Source: Bacteroidota bacterium
GTDB lineage: Bacteria > Bacteroidota > Bacteroidia > Cytophagales > Cyclobacteriaceae
Assembly (NCBI GenBank): GCA_018267195.1
Contig: JAFDYY010000011.1
Location: 1 to 63,354, forward strand
Direction of reading: 5' to 3'
Length of the DNA: 63,354 bases
Shown here: positions 9,798-17,970 of the stretch, in pieces
Position numbering within the stretch: position 1 is the stretch's first letter
Layout: each line of letters begins with the position of its first letter
Translations under genes and position numbers: made by a program
Notes under the pieces: generated by a model
The model's input: only the letters and a program-made list of their open reading frames with translations
Databases searched by the model: none
What the model was told of the DNA's origin: nothing

Positions 9798-11624
9798 ATG
9801 GAAGTAAGCAAAATCAGGAATATTGCCATCATTGCGCACGTTGACCACGGCAAAACCACGCTGGTGGACAAACTTTTACATGCCGGACATCTTTTTAAAG
9901 ATCATGAAAACCCGGGCGAGCTCATTATGGACAGCAACGATCTGGAGCGTGAGCGGGGCATTACAATTTTAGCTAAAAACGTGTCCGTTCGATATAAAGA
10001 TTATAAAATCAATGTAATAGACACCCCCGGCCACAGCGATTTTGGCGGAGAGGTAGAACGGGTACTCAATATGGCCGATGGTTGCCTATTGTTGGTAGAT
10101 GCCTTTGAAGGTCCTATGCCACAAACTCGCTTTGTACTACAAAAGGCTTTGCAGCTCGGCCTGAAACCGATTGTAGTCATCAACAAAGTGGATAAAAAAA
10201 ATTGTACACCCGATGAAGTGCATGAGCAAGTATTTGAATTGATGTTTGCCCTTGACGCCACCGAAGACCAGTTGAATTTTCCTACATTCTATGGCTCTGC
10301 CAAACAAGGCTGGATGAGCCAAGACTGGAAAACACCCACGACTGATATCAACGCACTGATTGAAGGAGTTATTGAACACATCCCCGCACCGAAAGTTTCT
10401 GAAGGTCCCACTCAACTGATGATTACTTCGCTTGAATATTCTTCGTACATCGGCCGGGTGGCGATCGGCCGTGTACAACGCGGCTCTATCAAAACCGGTC
10501 AGTTTGTGGCCTTGGTGAAACGCGATACCGGAGCCATTGTAAAAACCCGGGTAAAAGAAGTGTATGTGTTTGAAGGTTTTGAGAAAAAGAAAATGGAAGA
10601 GGTGAAGGCCGGTGAGATTTGTGCGCTTGTAGGGCTCGAAGGATTTGAAATTGGCGACACGGTTGCCGATATCGACAAGCCTGAAGCATTAAAATCGATC
10701 GCCATCGATGAACCTACCATGAGCATGCTTTTCACCATCAACACTTCGCCTTTCTATGGCAAGGAAGGCAAGTTTGTTACCTCACGTCACATCAAAGAAA
10801 GGCTTGACAAAGAATTGGAAAAAAACCTGGCTCTTCGCGTGGGCGATACAGGCTCGGCCGATAGCTTCATGGTCTTTGGCCGTGGTGTACTTCACCTGTC
10901 GGTATTAATTGAAACCATGCGCAGAGAGGGTTATGAACTTCAAATCGGGCAGCCTCAGGTAATATTTAAGGAGATTGATGGCGTTAAATGTGAACCGATG
11001 GAAGAACTGACCATCGACTTACCCGAGACCGATGCCGGCAAGGCCATCGAAACAGTTTCACAACGCAAAGGCGAAATGACCAATATGGAGCCCAAGGCCG
11101 ACCGCATGGTTTTGAAATTCAATATTCCTTCACGCGGCATCATCGGTTTGCGCACTTACTTAATGAACACCACAGCCGGTGAAGCCGTAGTAACTCATCG
11201 GTATAAAGAATATCAGCCCTACAAAGGCGAAATCCCCGGTCGCATTAACGGCTCGCTCATTGTAATGGAGCAAGGCGAGGCAATCCCCTACAGTTTGCAC
11301 AACCTGCAAGACCGTGGAAAGTTCTTTATCAATCCGGGCGAGGCAGTTTATGAAGGACAGGTGATTGGCGAACACAGCCGCAGTGGTGATTTGGTAATTA
11401 ACGTAACAAAGACCAAAAAATTAACCAACATGCGCGCCTCCGGGGCAGACGAAAAAATGAAGATTGCGCCCGCTATAAAATTTTCGCTGGAAGAAGCCTT
11501 GGAATATATTCAGTCTGATGAGTATGTGGAAGTAACGCCTAAATCAATCCGGTTGAGAAAAATTTACCTAAACGAAACCGACCGCAAGCGCGAACGCAAC
11601 CGGGCCGCTACGGCCAACGTATAA
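9798..11624 (+). CDS. typA: Ribosome-associated GTPase TypA/BipA
   Basis: 608 residues. TypA is an EF-G-like translational GTPase that associates with ribosomes under stress and in assembly of the large subunit. The G1 motif AHVDHGKT lies at 13-20, followed by the switch region RERGITI, G3 DTPGHSDF and G4 NKVDK. Domains II, III and V follow, and the C-terminal domain typical of TypA (RGIIGLRTYLMNTT, HSRSGDLVINVTK) is complete. It starts at ATG 9798. The TPR gene follows after seven bases. Confidence 0.95.
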   Translation: MEVSKIRNIAIIAHVDHGKTTLVDKLLHAGHLFKDHENPGELIMDSNDLERERGITILAKNVSVRYKDYKINVIDTPGHSDFGGEVERVLNMADGCLLLVDAFEGPMPQTRFVLQKALQLGLKPIVVINKVDKKNCTPDEVHEQVFELMFALDATEDQLNFPTFYGSAKQGWMSQDWKTPTTDINALIEGVIEHIPAPKVSEGPTQLMITSLEYSSYIGRVAIGRVQRGSIKTGQFVALVKRDTGAIVKTRVKEVYVFEGFEKKKMEEVKAGEICALVGLEGFEIGDTVADIDKPEALKSIAIDEPTMSMLFTINTSPFYGKEGKFVTSRHIKERLDKELEKNLALRVGDTGSADSFMVFGRGVLHLSVLIETMRREGYELQIGQPQVIFKEIDGVKCEPMEELTIDLPETDAGKAIETVSQRKGEMTNMEPKADRMVLKFNIPSRGIIGLRTYLMNTTAGEAVVTHRYKEYQPYKGEIPGRINGSLIVMEQGEAIPYSLHNLQDRGKFFINPGEAVYEGQVIGEHSRSGDLVINVTKTKKLTNMRASGADEKMKIAPAIKFSLEEALEYIQSDEYVEVTPKSIRLRKIYLNETDRKRERNRAATANV

Positions 11625-11631
11625 AATACGA

Positions 11632-12507
11632 ATGAAACCGTTTTTATTAAAGCCAAAAGTAATTGCCCATACTTTTGGCTTTTTTTTATTAACAGCCGGG
11701 CCTCTCTTTTCGGTGGCCCAGCAAAAGCTGACAAAAAACCAAAAATGGGAAGCCCAAGCGGATACCCTGATGGCGCATGATGATTTTAAAAGCGCGGCAC
11801 AGTTTTATTCCAAAATTCTTTCGCATCTAAAAAAAGAAGACCCGCACCATAATCCGCTTTTGTATAAACGGGCTTTAAGTTACTATCGGCTTCAGGATGC
11901 CGACCGGGCTCTTAAAGACATCAATGCTTACCTTGAAAAAAATACCGATAGTTCAAAAGCCTATTTGTTGCGGGCGTTAATCAACCAGTTACAGGGTGAT
12001 GAAGAAAAGTTGCTGCCCGATGTAGATCAGGCAATCCGGTTAGGCAACAACAACCCCCAGCTTTTGCGCTGGCGAGCGATGTTGTGGTTGGGCCAGGGCG
12101 ACTTTGCTGCGGCCCAAAAAGAATTTAGTCATCTTAAAAAATTTTCAGACGACCCCGAACTGGAAACCAATCTGGCCATGGCTTACCATGCGCTAAACCA
12201 CACCGACAGTGCACTGATTTGTATTAACAAAGCGATAGAACTCGATCCTAATTTCCTGGGTGCCTATTTATATGGAGCTTCTTTTCTGATTGATGCCGAG
12301 CATTACACAGAAGCATTAGATTACCTTTCTGCCGGCCTGAAAATAGACCCTAAAAACGGAACCCTTTGGTTCTATAAAGGCGTAACATTAACCGAACTAA
12401 AACGCACCGATGAAGCTTGCCGCTGCTTTCGCAAAGCATTGAATAATGGCGAGGAAGATGCTATAGACTATTTAAAAGAAAATTGCTACGAAGTATATAA
12501 GGATTGA
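11632..12507 (+). CDS. Secreted TPR-repeat protein
   Basis: 291 residues. An N-terminal hydrophobic segment (about 15-35, ending SVAQQK) acts as a signal peptide. Several tetratricopeptide repeats follow, for example FKSAAQFYSKIL, DSALICINKAIELDPN, YTEALDYLSAGLKIDPKN and TDEACRCFRKAL. No enzyme motif or lipobox is visible. Probably a periplasmic scaffold; its partner is unknown. The gene is close enough to typA to be cotranscribed. Confidence 0.75.
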   Translation: MKPFLLKPKVIAHTFGFFLLTAGPLFSVAQQKLTKNQKWEAQADTLMAHDDFKSAAQFYSKILSHLKKEDPHHNPLLYKRALSYYRLQDADRALKDINAYLEKNTDSSKAYLLRALINQLQGDEEKLLPDVDQAIRLGNNNPQLLRWRAMLWLGQGDFAAAQKEFSHLKKFSDDPELETNLAMAYHALNHTDSALICINKAIELDPNFLGAYLYGASFLIDAEHYTEALDYLSAGLKIDPKNGTLWFYKGVTLTELKRTDEACRCFRKALNNGEEDAIDYLKENCYEVYKD

Positions 12508-12561
12508 TGTCTTAGCCGTCTATTCTTAAGTAACCGACCCTCTTATAAAGGTGCCCTCTCG

Positions 12562-13929
12562 TCAGTTTCCGGTAAAAATTTTGGCAATGTCATTGTAGAA
12601 TACAAATACCATCAGCAGCAGCAATATGGCCATCCCTATTTTTACGGCATTCTCTAAAACTTTTTCTGAAGGCGCTTTTCCCGAAACCATTTCAAAAAGT
12701 AAAAACAACACATAGCCGCCATCGAGCCCGGGAATTGGAAGCAGGTTCATAAAAGCGAGCACCATTGAGAGCAGGCCAGTCATCCGCCAGAAGCGTTCCC
12801 AATCCCACACACCTCCGTACATTTTGGCCATCCCAATCGGGCCGGACAACGAATTTTTTATACTGAGTTCGTTGCGAAATATTTTTCCAAAGGCTTTCAG
12901 TTGCACCGTTATCACACTAAAGGCACGCCCGGGGCCAATCAGGATAGATTGTCCCAATGAGTAGTGTATTTCTTTTTCACCTTCGGCCGGAACCAAGAGG
13001 GGTTGTAAAGCAAAACCAATGTTGGTGTGTCCTTTAAAATATTCTTTATACGAAAGTAGCTGCTCTCCACGTTGCACCTTAAATGTGATGGAATCGCCTG
13101 TATGGTTTTTGAGGCCATCGCGAAGCTCATCAAAATAGGCTACGGGGTGTCCATTTAGCTCAACAATCTTATCACCTTTTTGCAGTCCGGCCTTTCCGGC
13201 AATTGAGTCTTTGGCAATTTCATCTACCACTATGGGTCTGCGGGGCAACAGAAATTTTCCGAGAGCATCTTTTTTTCCAAAGTTCTCGATGAAGTTGGCC
13301 GGAATAGAAATATCTATTTCTTTGTCGCCACGCAATACCGTGTAGTATGAGTTTTGCGAAAGCAATGCATCCGTTTTGGTGAGGTCGTCAAAATAGTCAA
13401 ATGGTTTTCCATTAATCTTAACCACCTTGTCTCCGGTTTGAATTCCAATTTGTTGGGCCAACTCTTGGGCATAAACCCCTCCGTGCGCATTTACATAATC
13501 ATTGAGAATAAATTTATCGCCAATAAAATACGTCATACCGATGAAGATCAGTACGCCCACCACCAAGTTTACAATGATTCCACCAAGCATTACAATCAGC
13601 CGTTGCCAGGCGGGCTTCGAGCGGAACTCCCACGGTTGAGGAGGTTGTTTCATTTGCTCCTTGTCCATGCTTTCATCCACCATGCCGGCAATTTTTACGT
13701 ACCCCCCCAGCGGAAACCAGCCAATACCGTATTCGGTTTCGCCTTTCTTTTTCTTAAACAGAGCGAAGTTGGCCACGTTGGCCATGGGAAATAGAAAATC
13801 AAAAAAAAGATAAAATTTTTCTACCCGGATATGGAAAGTACGGGCCGCATAATAATGCCCCCACTCGTGCACCACTATCAATATTGAAAGGCTCAACAAA
13901 AGTTGAGCGGTCATAATCAATCCTTCCAT
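12562..13929 (-). CDS. rseP: Site-2 zinc protease RseP
   Basis: 455 residues, inner-membrane M50 protease that cuts anti-sigma factors and leftover signal peptides within the membrane. The zinc motif HEWGH is at 21-25 in the first membrane helix, and the third ligand lies in GLDGG near the C-terminus. Two PDZ domains lie between (about 120-215 and 220-305; the second contains AGLQKGDKIVELNG). Three or four further membrane helices are visible. It lies five bases downstream of dxr, a common pairing. Start ATG 13929; a second ATG five codons later is possible. Confidence 0.93.
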   Translation of the reverse strand: MEGLIMTAQLLLSLSILIVVHEWGHYYAARTFHIRVEKFYLFFDFLFPMANVANFALFKKKKGETEYGIGWFPLGGYVKIAGMVDESMDKEQMKQPPQPWEFRSKPAWQRLIVMLGGIIVNLVVGVLIFIGMTYFIGDKFILNDYVNAHGGVYAQELAQQIGIQTGDKVVKINGKPFDYFDDLTKTDALLSQNSYYTVLRGDKEIDISIPANFIENFGKKDALGKFLLPRRPIVVDEIAKDSIAGKAGLQKGDKIVELNGHPVAYFDELRDGLKNHTGDSITFKVQRGEQLLSYKEYFKGHTNIGFALQPLLVPAEGEKEIHYSLGQSILIGPGRAFSVITVQLKAFGKIFRNELSIKNSLSGPIGMAKMYGGVWDWERFWRMTGLLSMVLAFMNLLPIPGLDGGYVLFLLFEMVSGKAPSEKVLENAVKIGMAILLLLMVFVFYNDIAKIFTGN

Positions 13930-13934
13930 CTCCG

Positions 13935-15125
13935 TTATTCTTTATTTAATGATTTTAAATTATTTTTTTTGATAAATTCCTTGGCTTTAGCTCGAACTTC
14001 TTTATCGGTTTGTATATAATCTTCCAACGTAGGGTTCGCCACAAAGTTCATCTTTATCAAACATTCTTCTACCACGGTTGTTATCTCTAAAAAATCAATT
14101 TTTTCGTTTAAAAATTCGGCTACCGCCACTTCATTGGCCGCATTAAGCACGCACGGAGCATTTCCTCCGCGGTTCATAGCCTCAAAAGCGAGCGCAAGAT
14201 TACGAAAAGTTTCGGTATCGGGCTTTTCAAAAGTCAGTGCGGGATGTTTTGAAAAATCAAAACGTGGAAAATCGGCATTTAAACGCTCGGGGTAAGACAT
14301 GGCAAATTGAATGGGTAAACGCATATCGGGCAGGCCGAGTTGTGCTTTTATGGAACCATCATAAAATTGTACCAGCGAATGAATAATGGATTGCGGATGG
14401 ACAACTACTTCAATCTGTTCGGGTTTCAGCCCAAAAAGCCATTTGGCTTCAATTACCTCCAGGCCTTTGTTCATCAGAGTGGCCGAATCAATCGTTACTT
14501 TTGCACCCATTGTCCAGTTGGGGTGTTTAAGTGCCTGCGTTTTCGTAATTTTTTCTAATTCAGCTTTTTTCTTTCCCCGGAACGGACCCCCCGAAGCGGT
14601 AAGGATAATTTTTTCGATCGGGTTATAAAACTCGCCCACGATGCATTGAAAAATGGCTGAGTGTTCGGAATCTACCGGGTAAATATTTACTCCTTTTTGC
14701 CGGGCCAGGGCGGTAACTAAATCGCCTGCCACTACCAATGTTTCTTTATTGGCCAATGCTATGTTTTTACCGGCTTCGATGGCAGTGAACGTGGGTTTTA
14801 ATCCTGAAAAGCCTACGAGGGCCGTCAACACCAAATCAATGGAATCCATCTGCACCACCGATGAAATTGCATTTTCTCCGGCAAAGACTTTTACATCGGT
14901 ACGAGCCAGTGCTTCTTTTACTTTTTCGTAATGCTCCTCATTGGCAATGACAACCGCATTGGGTTTAAATTTTTTTGCTTGTACAATCAGCAAGTCGGCA
15001 TTGTTTTGTGCCGTGAGCACCTCCGCTTCAAATTTTTCGGGGTGAGCGGCTATAACCTCCAGCGCCTGTGTGCCGATAGAGCCGGTAGAGCCAAGGATGG
15101 CGATATGTTTTTTATTTTGAGGCAA
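13935..15125 (-). CDS. dxr: 1-deoxy-D-xylulose 5-phosphate reductoisomerase
   Basis: 396 residues. Dxr makes 2-C-methyl-D-erythritol 4-phosphate in the non-mevalonate isoprenoid pathway, using NADPH. The nucleotide-binding loop GSTGSIGTQ is near residue 10; the metal and substrate site motifs VDSEHSA and GASGGPFR (here TASGGPFRG) are present, as is NKGLEVIEAKWLF. The start appears to be TTG at 15125, since no ATG precedes the nucleotide-binding loop. rseP follows after five bases. Confidence 0.94.
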   Translation of the reverse strand: MPQNKKHIAILGSTGSIGTQALEVIAAHPEKFEAEVLTAQNNADLLIVQAKKFKPNAVVIANEEHYEKVKEALARTDVKVFAGENAISSVVQMDSIDLVLTALVGFSGLKPTFTAIEAGKNIALANKETLVVAGDLVTALARQKGVNIYPVDSEHSAIFQCIVGEFYNPIEKIILTASGGPFRGKKKAELEKITKTQALKHPNWTMGAKVTIDSATLMNKGLEVIEAKWLFGLKPEQIEVVVHPQSIIHSLVQFYDGSIKAQLGLPDMRLPIQFAMSYPERLNADFPRFDFSKHPALTFEKPDTETFRNLALAFEAMNRGGNAPCVLNAANEVAVAEFLNEKIDFLEITTVVEECLIKMNFVANPTLEDYIQTDKEVRAKAKEFIKKNNLKSLNKE

Positions 15126-15172
15126 AGGAGATTTTAAAATTTAGCTTGAGATTGAATAGTATTAATTTAGAG

Positions 15173-15511
15173 TCAATCAAGATTGGAAATAATTTTTTGA
15201 ATGCCTTCTCTCTGCTGCGGTAATATATCTTTCACCACATCCCAAACCAATTGCAGATCAACTTTGAGATACTCGTGAATAAGTTTGTCTCTTAACCCCG
15301 CCATTTTCATCTACGGAATATTCGGGTAAGAAACTTTCGTTTCCTTTGAAACCCTTTTTGTTGCTTCACCTATTATTTCAAAATTTCTGATAACTGCATC
15401 CTTCACCATTTTATTGACGAGGAAATCCTGTTCGGTCATTTCTTGAGTATATTGTAAAATTGATTCGATGGACTCGAGAATATGACTTAAATAGATTTTA
15501 TCATTCTTCAT
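15173..15511 (-). pseudogene. HepT-like HEPN toxin (DUF86) with in-frame amber codon
   Basis: The first 66 codons read as a HEPN/DUF86 toxin (IYLSHILESIESILQYT, AVIRNFEIIGEATKRVS) and stop at a TAG (15311-15313) after SYPNIP. The same frame continues without a break to a TGA at 15173-15175 and encodes the missing half, including the catalytic RDKLIHEY (R-x4-H-x-Y). The family usually has tryptophan at the interrupted place, so a single TGG-to-TAG change explains it. ATG codons lie directly after the stop, so restart of translation is possible. The 5' end overlaps mntA by 11 bases. Confidence 0.85.
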
Positions 15512-15794
15512 TGACCGTGAGAGGCTTTATATCTAAATCAACATATGGCTTTACCAGGGGATCGAGTGATCCTTCGGTGACAAGATCTACTTTTACGCCA
15601 AGTGCTTCACTCAGTTCTTGTTCAATGCCAATTAAATCTAAAAGATTAATACTCTTACCCAGCTTAACCAACAGATCCAAATCACTATCTGGGCCATTTT
15701 CTCCACGAGCATATGACCCAAAAATCCACACACGAAAAGACTTGTAAGGCGCAAGCTTCTCAAAAATTATTTTCTTTTGGGCATCTGAAATCAT
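15501..15794 (-). CDS. mntA: MntA-like nucleotidyltransferase antitoxin
   Basis: 97 residues. A minimal nucleotidyltransferase of the MNT family, with the GS-x10-DxD pattern in FGSYARGENGPDSDLDL and a third acidic residue in VKVDLVTEG. In known HEPN/MNT modules this protein neutralises HepT by adding AMP to the tyrosine of the toxin motif. The gene precedes hepT and overlaps it by 11 bases, the usual order. The partner toxin carries an amber codon, so this antitoxin may be a survivor of a decayed pair. Confidence 0.88.
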   Translation of the reverse strand: MISDAQKKIIFEKLAPYKSFRVWIFGSYARGENGPDSDLDLLVKLGKSINLLDLIGIEQELSEALGVKVDLVTEGSLDPLVKPYVDLDIKPLTVNEE

Positions 15795-15798
15795 CCGG

Positions 15799-15829
15799 CA
15801 AAGTTAATTAATGAAACCATTTGACCAAC
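15799..15829 (-). promoter_or_regulatory. Promoter of mntA, predicted leaderless
   Basis: On the minus strand: GTTG (15826-15829), 19 bases, then TAACTTTG (15799-15806), a perfect TAnnTTTG. The box ends four bases before the mntA ATG, so transcription should begin at or next to the start codon. Confidence 0.55.
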
Positions 15830-15852
15830 GCAATTGTCATTCGTAATAATAG

Positions 15853-15860
15853 TAATTTTC
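15853..15860 (+). promoter_or_regulatory. Candidate -7 box of the ECF sigma gene
   Basis: TAATTTTC fits TAnnTTTG except for the last base and ends three bases before the ATG at 15864. It stands back to back with the mntA promoter. If the sigma factor regulates itself, its own promoter may differ. Confidence 0.3.
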
Positions 15861-15863
15861 TGA

Positions 15864-16406
15864 ATGCACCCCGAACACGAGCTAGATCTCATTCGCAAAT
15901 CGCAACAGGGCGATGGAACCGCGTTTCGATTGTTGGTGGAGTCCCACCAGGCGTTGGCCTATTCCATCGCGTTTCGGTTCACGAGGGAAGAACAGGAATC
16001 AGAGGATATTGTTCAGGAAGCTTTTGTAAAAATTTGGAAAAATCTATCGAAGTATAATACCGAATTCAGATTTAAAACATGGCTGGCTCGGATTGTTACC
16101 AATCAATGTTTGGATTATCTGAAGTCGGCACGTAAGAAGAGTATGTCAAAGATTTTGATCAGTGAAGAGATGGCTATTTCGCATGAACTCAAAATGGAAT
16201 CAGAAGAATTAAAAACAATCGTTTACAAGCTTGCCGATCAACTGACAGAGAAACAAAAAGCGGTCTTTATTCTTCGTGATCTTGAAATGTTGGAACCGGA
16301 AGAAGTCTGTTCGACTCTGCAAATGTCTGACGGGAACATGAAAAGTAACTTATACTACGCACGATTGAAAATAAAAGAAGGGCTTAGGAAATTTTATAAA
16401 GAATAA
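15864..16406 (+). CDS. ECF-type RNA polymerase sigma factor
   Basis: 180 residues, the usual ECF size, with region 2 (YSIAFRFTREEQESEDIVQEAFVKIWKNL) split here into two patches, YSIAFRFTR and DIVQEAFVKIWKNL, and region 4 (TEKQKAVFILRDLEML, then YYARLKIKEGL) forming the helix-turn-helix for the -35 element. It directs transcription of an unknown envelope or stress regulon. The anti-sigma candidate follows after four bases and a lipoprotein gene after that, so the three form an operon. Confidence 0.92.
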   Translation: MHPEHELDLIRKSQQGDGTAFRLLVESHQALAYSIAFRFTREEQESEDIVQEAFVKIWKNLSKYNTEFRFKTWLARIVTNQCLDYLKSARKKSMSKILISEEMAISHELKMESEELKTIVYKLADQLTEKQKAVFILRDLEMLEPEEVCSTLQMSDGNMKSNLYYARLKIKEGLRKFYKE

Positions 16407-16410
16407 ATGT

Positions 16411-16932
16411 ATGGACTGCAGCGATTTTGAAAAAAATGTCATTCTCTACAATGAAATCCCCGAAGCACAACAAGATGCTTTGAAGCTTCATCTTAAAAGT
16501 TGCAAGAGTTGTGAGAGGCTTTTTCGGCAAACAATGCAAATGGAGCGGCTTGTTAAAGAGGTAGCATCACAGAAAATTACTTCGGCTAACACAGCGAAGT
16601 TGACAAGTCGGATCATGAAAGAAATTCACTTGCAATCTTCTCCAGGTTGGTTAGACCATGCTATAGATTTACTGCAAAATACGTTTATCAAAAAAGCACT
16701 CGCCACTATCTCGACAATTTTACTAGTTACCTTCTCAGTAGAATTTTTCAATGATACTCCTCCAGCCAAATATCAAAATCCCATTACCTCCGGTTTTGCT
16801 ATTCTAAATTCAACGCTCTTCAAAGAAGAAACAGTGCGTCAGCGAAGTAAAACAAAATTCTTTACCGAATGTATTTCTCCTTTTAAGCCACAACAATATC
16901 TAATCGACTGCGCCAAATCAAAACTTAAATAA
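16411..16932 (+). CDS. Putative membrane anti-sigma factor
   Basis: 173 residues. The N-terminal part resembles the zf-HC2 anti-sigma domain: Cys3 and the H-x3-C-x2-C motif in LHLKSCKSCERLF (His27, Cys31, Cys34). One membrane helix follows (about 95-112, ALATISTILLVTFSVEFF), then a short C-terminal tail of about 60 residues. The topology (zinc domain inside, tail outside) and the place behind an ECF sigma gene support the role. The tail has no known domain. Confidence 0.8.
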   Translation: MDCSDFEKNVILYNEIPEAQQDALKLHLKSCKSCERLFRQTMQMERLVKEVASQKITSANTAKLTSRIMKEIHLQSSPGWLDHAIDLLQNTFIKKALATISTILLVTFSVEFFNDTPPAKYQNPITSGFAILNSTLFKEETVRQRSKTKFFTECISPFKPQQYLIDCAKSKLK

Positions 16933-16941
16933 GATACAGAT

Positions 16942-17970
16942 ATGAAAAACCTGAATATACTTTTAGCTGCATCAGCTATTTCTCTTTTCGCTTGCGATCA
17001 TCCCATGTCGTTTCATACGAAAGTAAATGAGGATGGATCTCTGGACAAGACAATCGTGATGGATAAAATAGAGGCCAACAAGGTTGATACCAATATTTTT
17101 GGAATTAGTGAAAAGAATAATTGGAAGGTAACGAAGACAAGAAACCCTGACTCAACTACCAAGTCGGATGAAGCTAAATACCGATTGGAATTTGTTCGCC
17201 ATTTTGAAAGTGCCGATAAAATGAATGAGGTACTCGATCGCAATGTGGACACGCTTTTTCAGGTACAGTCAAAATTTGAAAAAAAATTTCGTTGGTTCTA
17301 TACGTACATTCGATATTCGGAAACCATTCGGCCAATCAATCGTTTCAAAAAAGTTTTTCCGAAAAATTACTTCACCATCGAAGATAGTTTGTTCATCCAA
17401 CGATTGCCACCTGAAGGCAGCCCGATTTCGAAAGCTGACAGCGTTAATTTAATTTTACTGAATGAGAAAATCTCCAGCCACTACACCAACATGGGAATCT
17501 TCAACGAGTTGTTTCCGGTGCTGGAGCAAGTGGTGAGGAATTACAACCAGGATAAAAAGTGGGGCGACACGCTCTACCGGAAACGTGAACGCATCTACGA
17601 ACTCATTAATAAAGACCAAGGTAATTTTTTATCAGCTAAAAAAATTGCCGATGAACTTCACATTCCTCTGCCAAAAGAAGCAGACAAAGATTTTGATTCA
17701 CTTTCAAAAGAATTCAACTCGCGTTTGAATTTCATGAGCTTTTCCCGCGATGGAAAATATGCGATTAGCTTTGCTATGCCGTGGGCCATCGTCAACACCA
17801 ACGCAGACTCAGTGGCTGCTAACTACGCTGTGTGGAAACCTGTCATGCACAAGTTCGCCTTCAGCAACTACGAGATGTATGCCGAAAGCAGGAAATTAAA
17901 TATCTGGGCAGTGATAGTTTCGGTTGGTATTGTTGGGCTAACTGTCTTTGTTTTGCGAAAAAGAAATTAG
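16942..17970 (+). CDS. Putative lipoprotein with C-terminal membrane helix
   Basis: 342 residues, not recognised. The N-terminus looks like a lipoprotein signal (LLAASAISLFAC, Cys18 followed by Asp), and the C-terminus is a clear membrane helix (IWAVIVSVGIVGLTVFV) ending in basic RKRN. The part between is hydrophilic and charged, without cysteines or known motif. It is third in the ECF sigma operon, nine bases after the anti-sigma gene, so it may be the sensor or an effector of that system. The 3' end overlaps the convergent GH3 gene by four bases. Confidence 0.6.
   Translation: MKNLNILLAASAISLFACDHPMSFHTKVNEDGSLDKTIVMDKIEANKVDTNIFGISEKNNWKVTKTRNPDSTTKSDEAKYRLEFVRHFESADKMNEVLDRNVDTLFQVQSKFEKKFRWFYTYIRYSETIRPINRFKKVFPKNYFTIEDSLFIQRLPPEGSPISKADSVNLILLNEKISSHYTNMGIFNELFPVLEQVVRNYNQDKKWGDTLYRKRERIYELINKDQGNFLSAKKIADELHIPLPKEADKDFDSLSKEFNSRLNFMSFSRDGKYAISFAMPWAIVNTNADSVAANYAVWKPVMHKFAFSNYEMYAESRKLNIWAVIVSVGIVGLTVFVLRKRN

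Noticed and set aside
9636..9848. N-terminal extension of the alpha-oxoamine synthase
   Set aside because: The open frame is unlike the family, overlaps the typA start and contains the promoter boxes of both genes.
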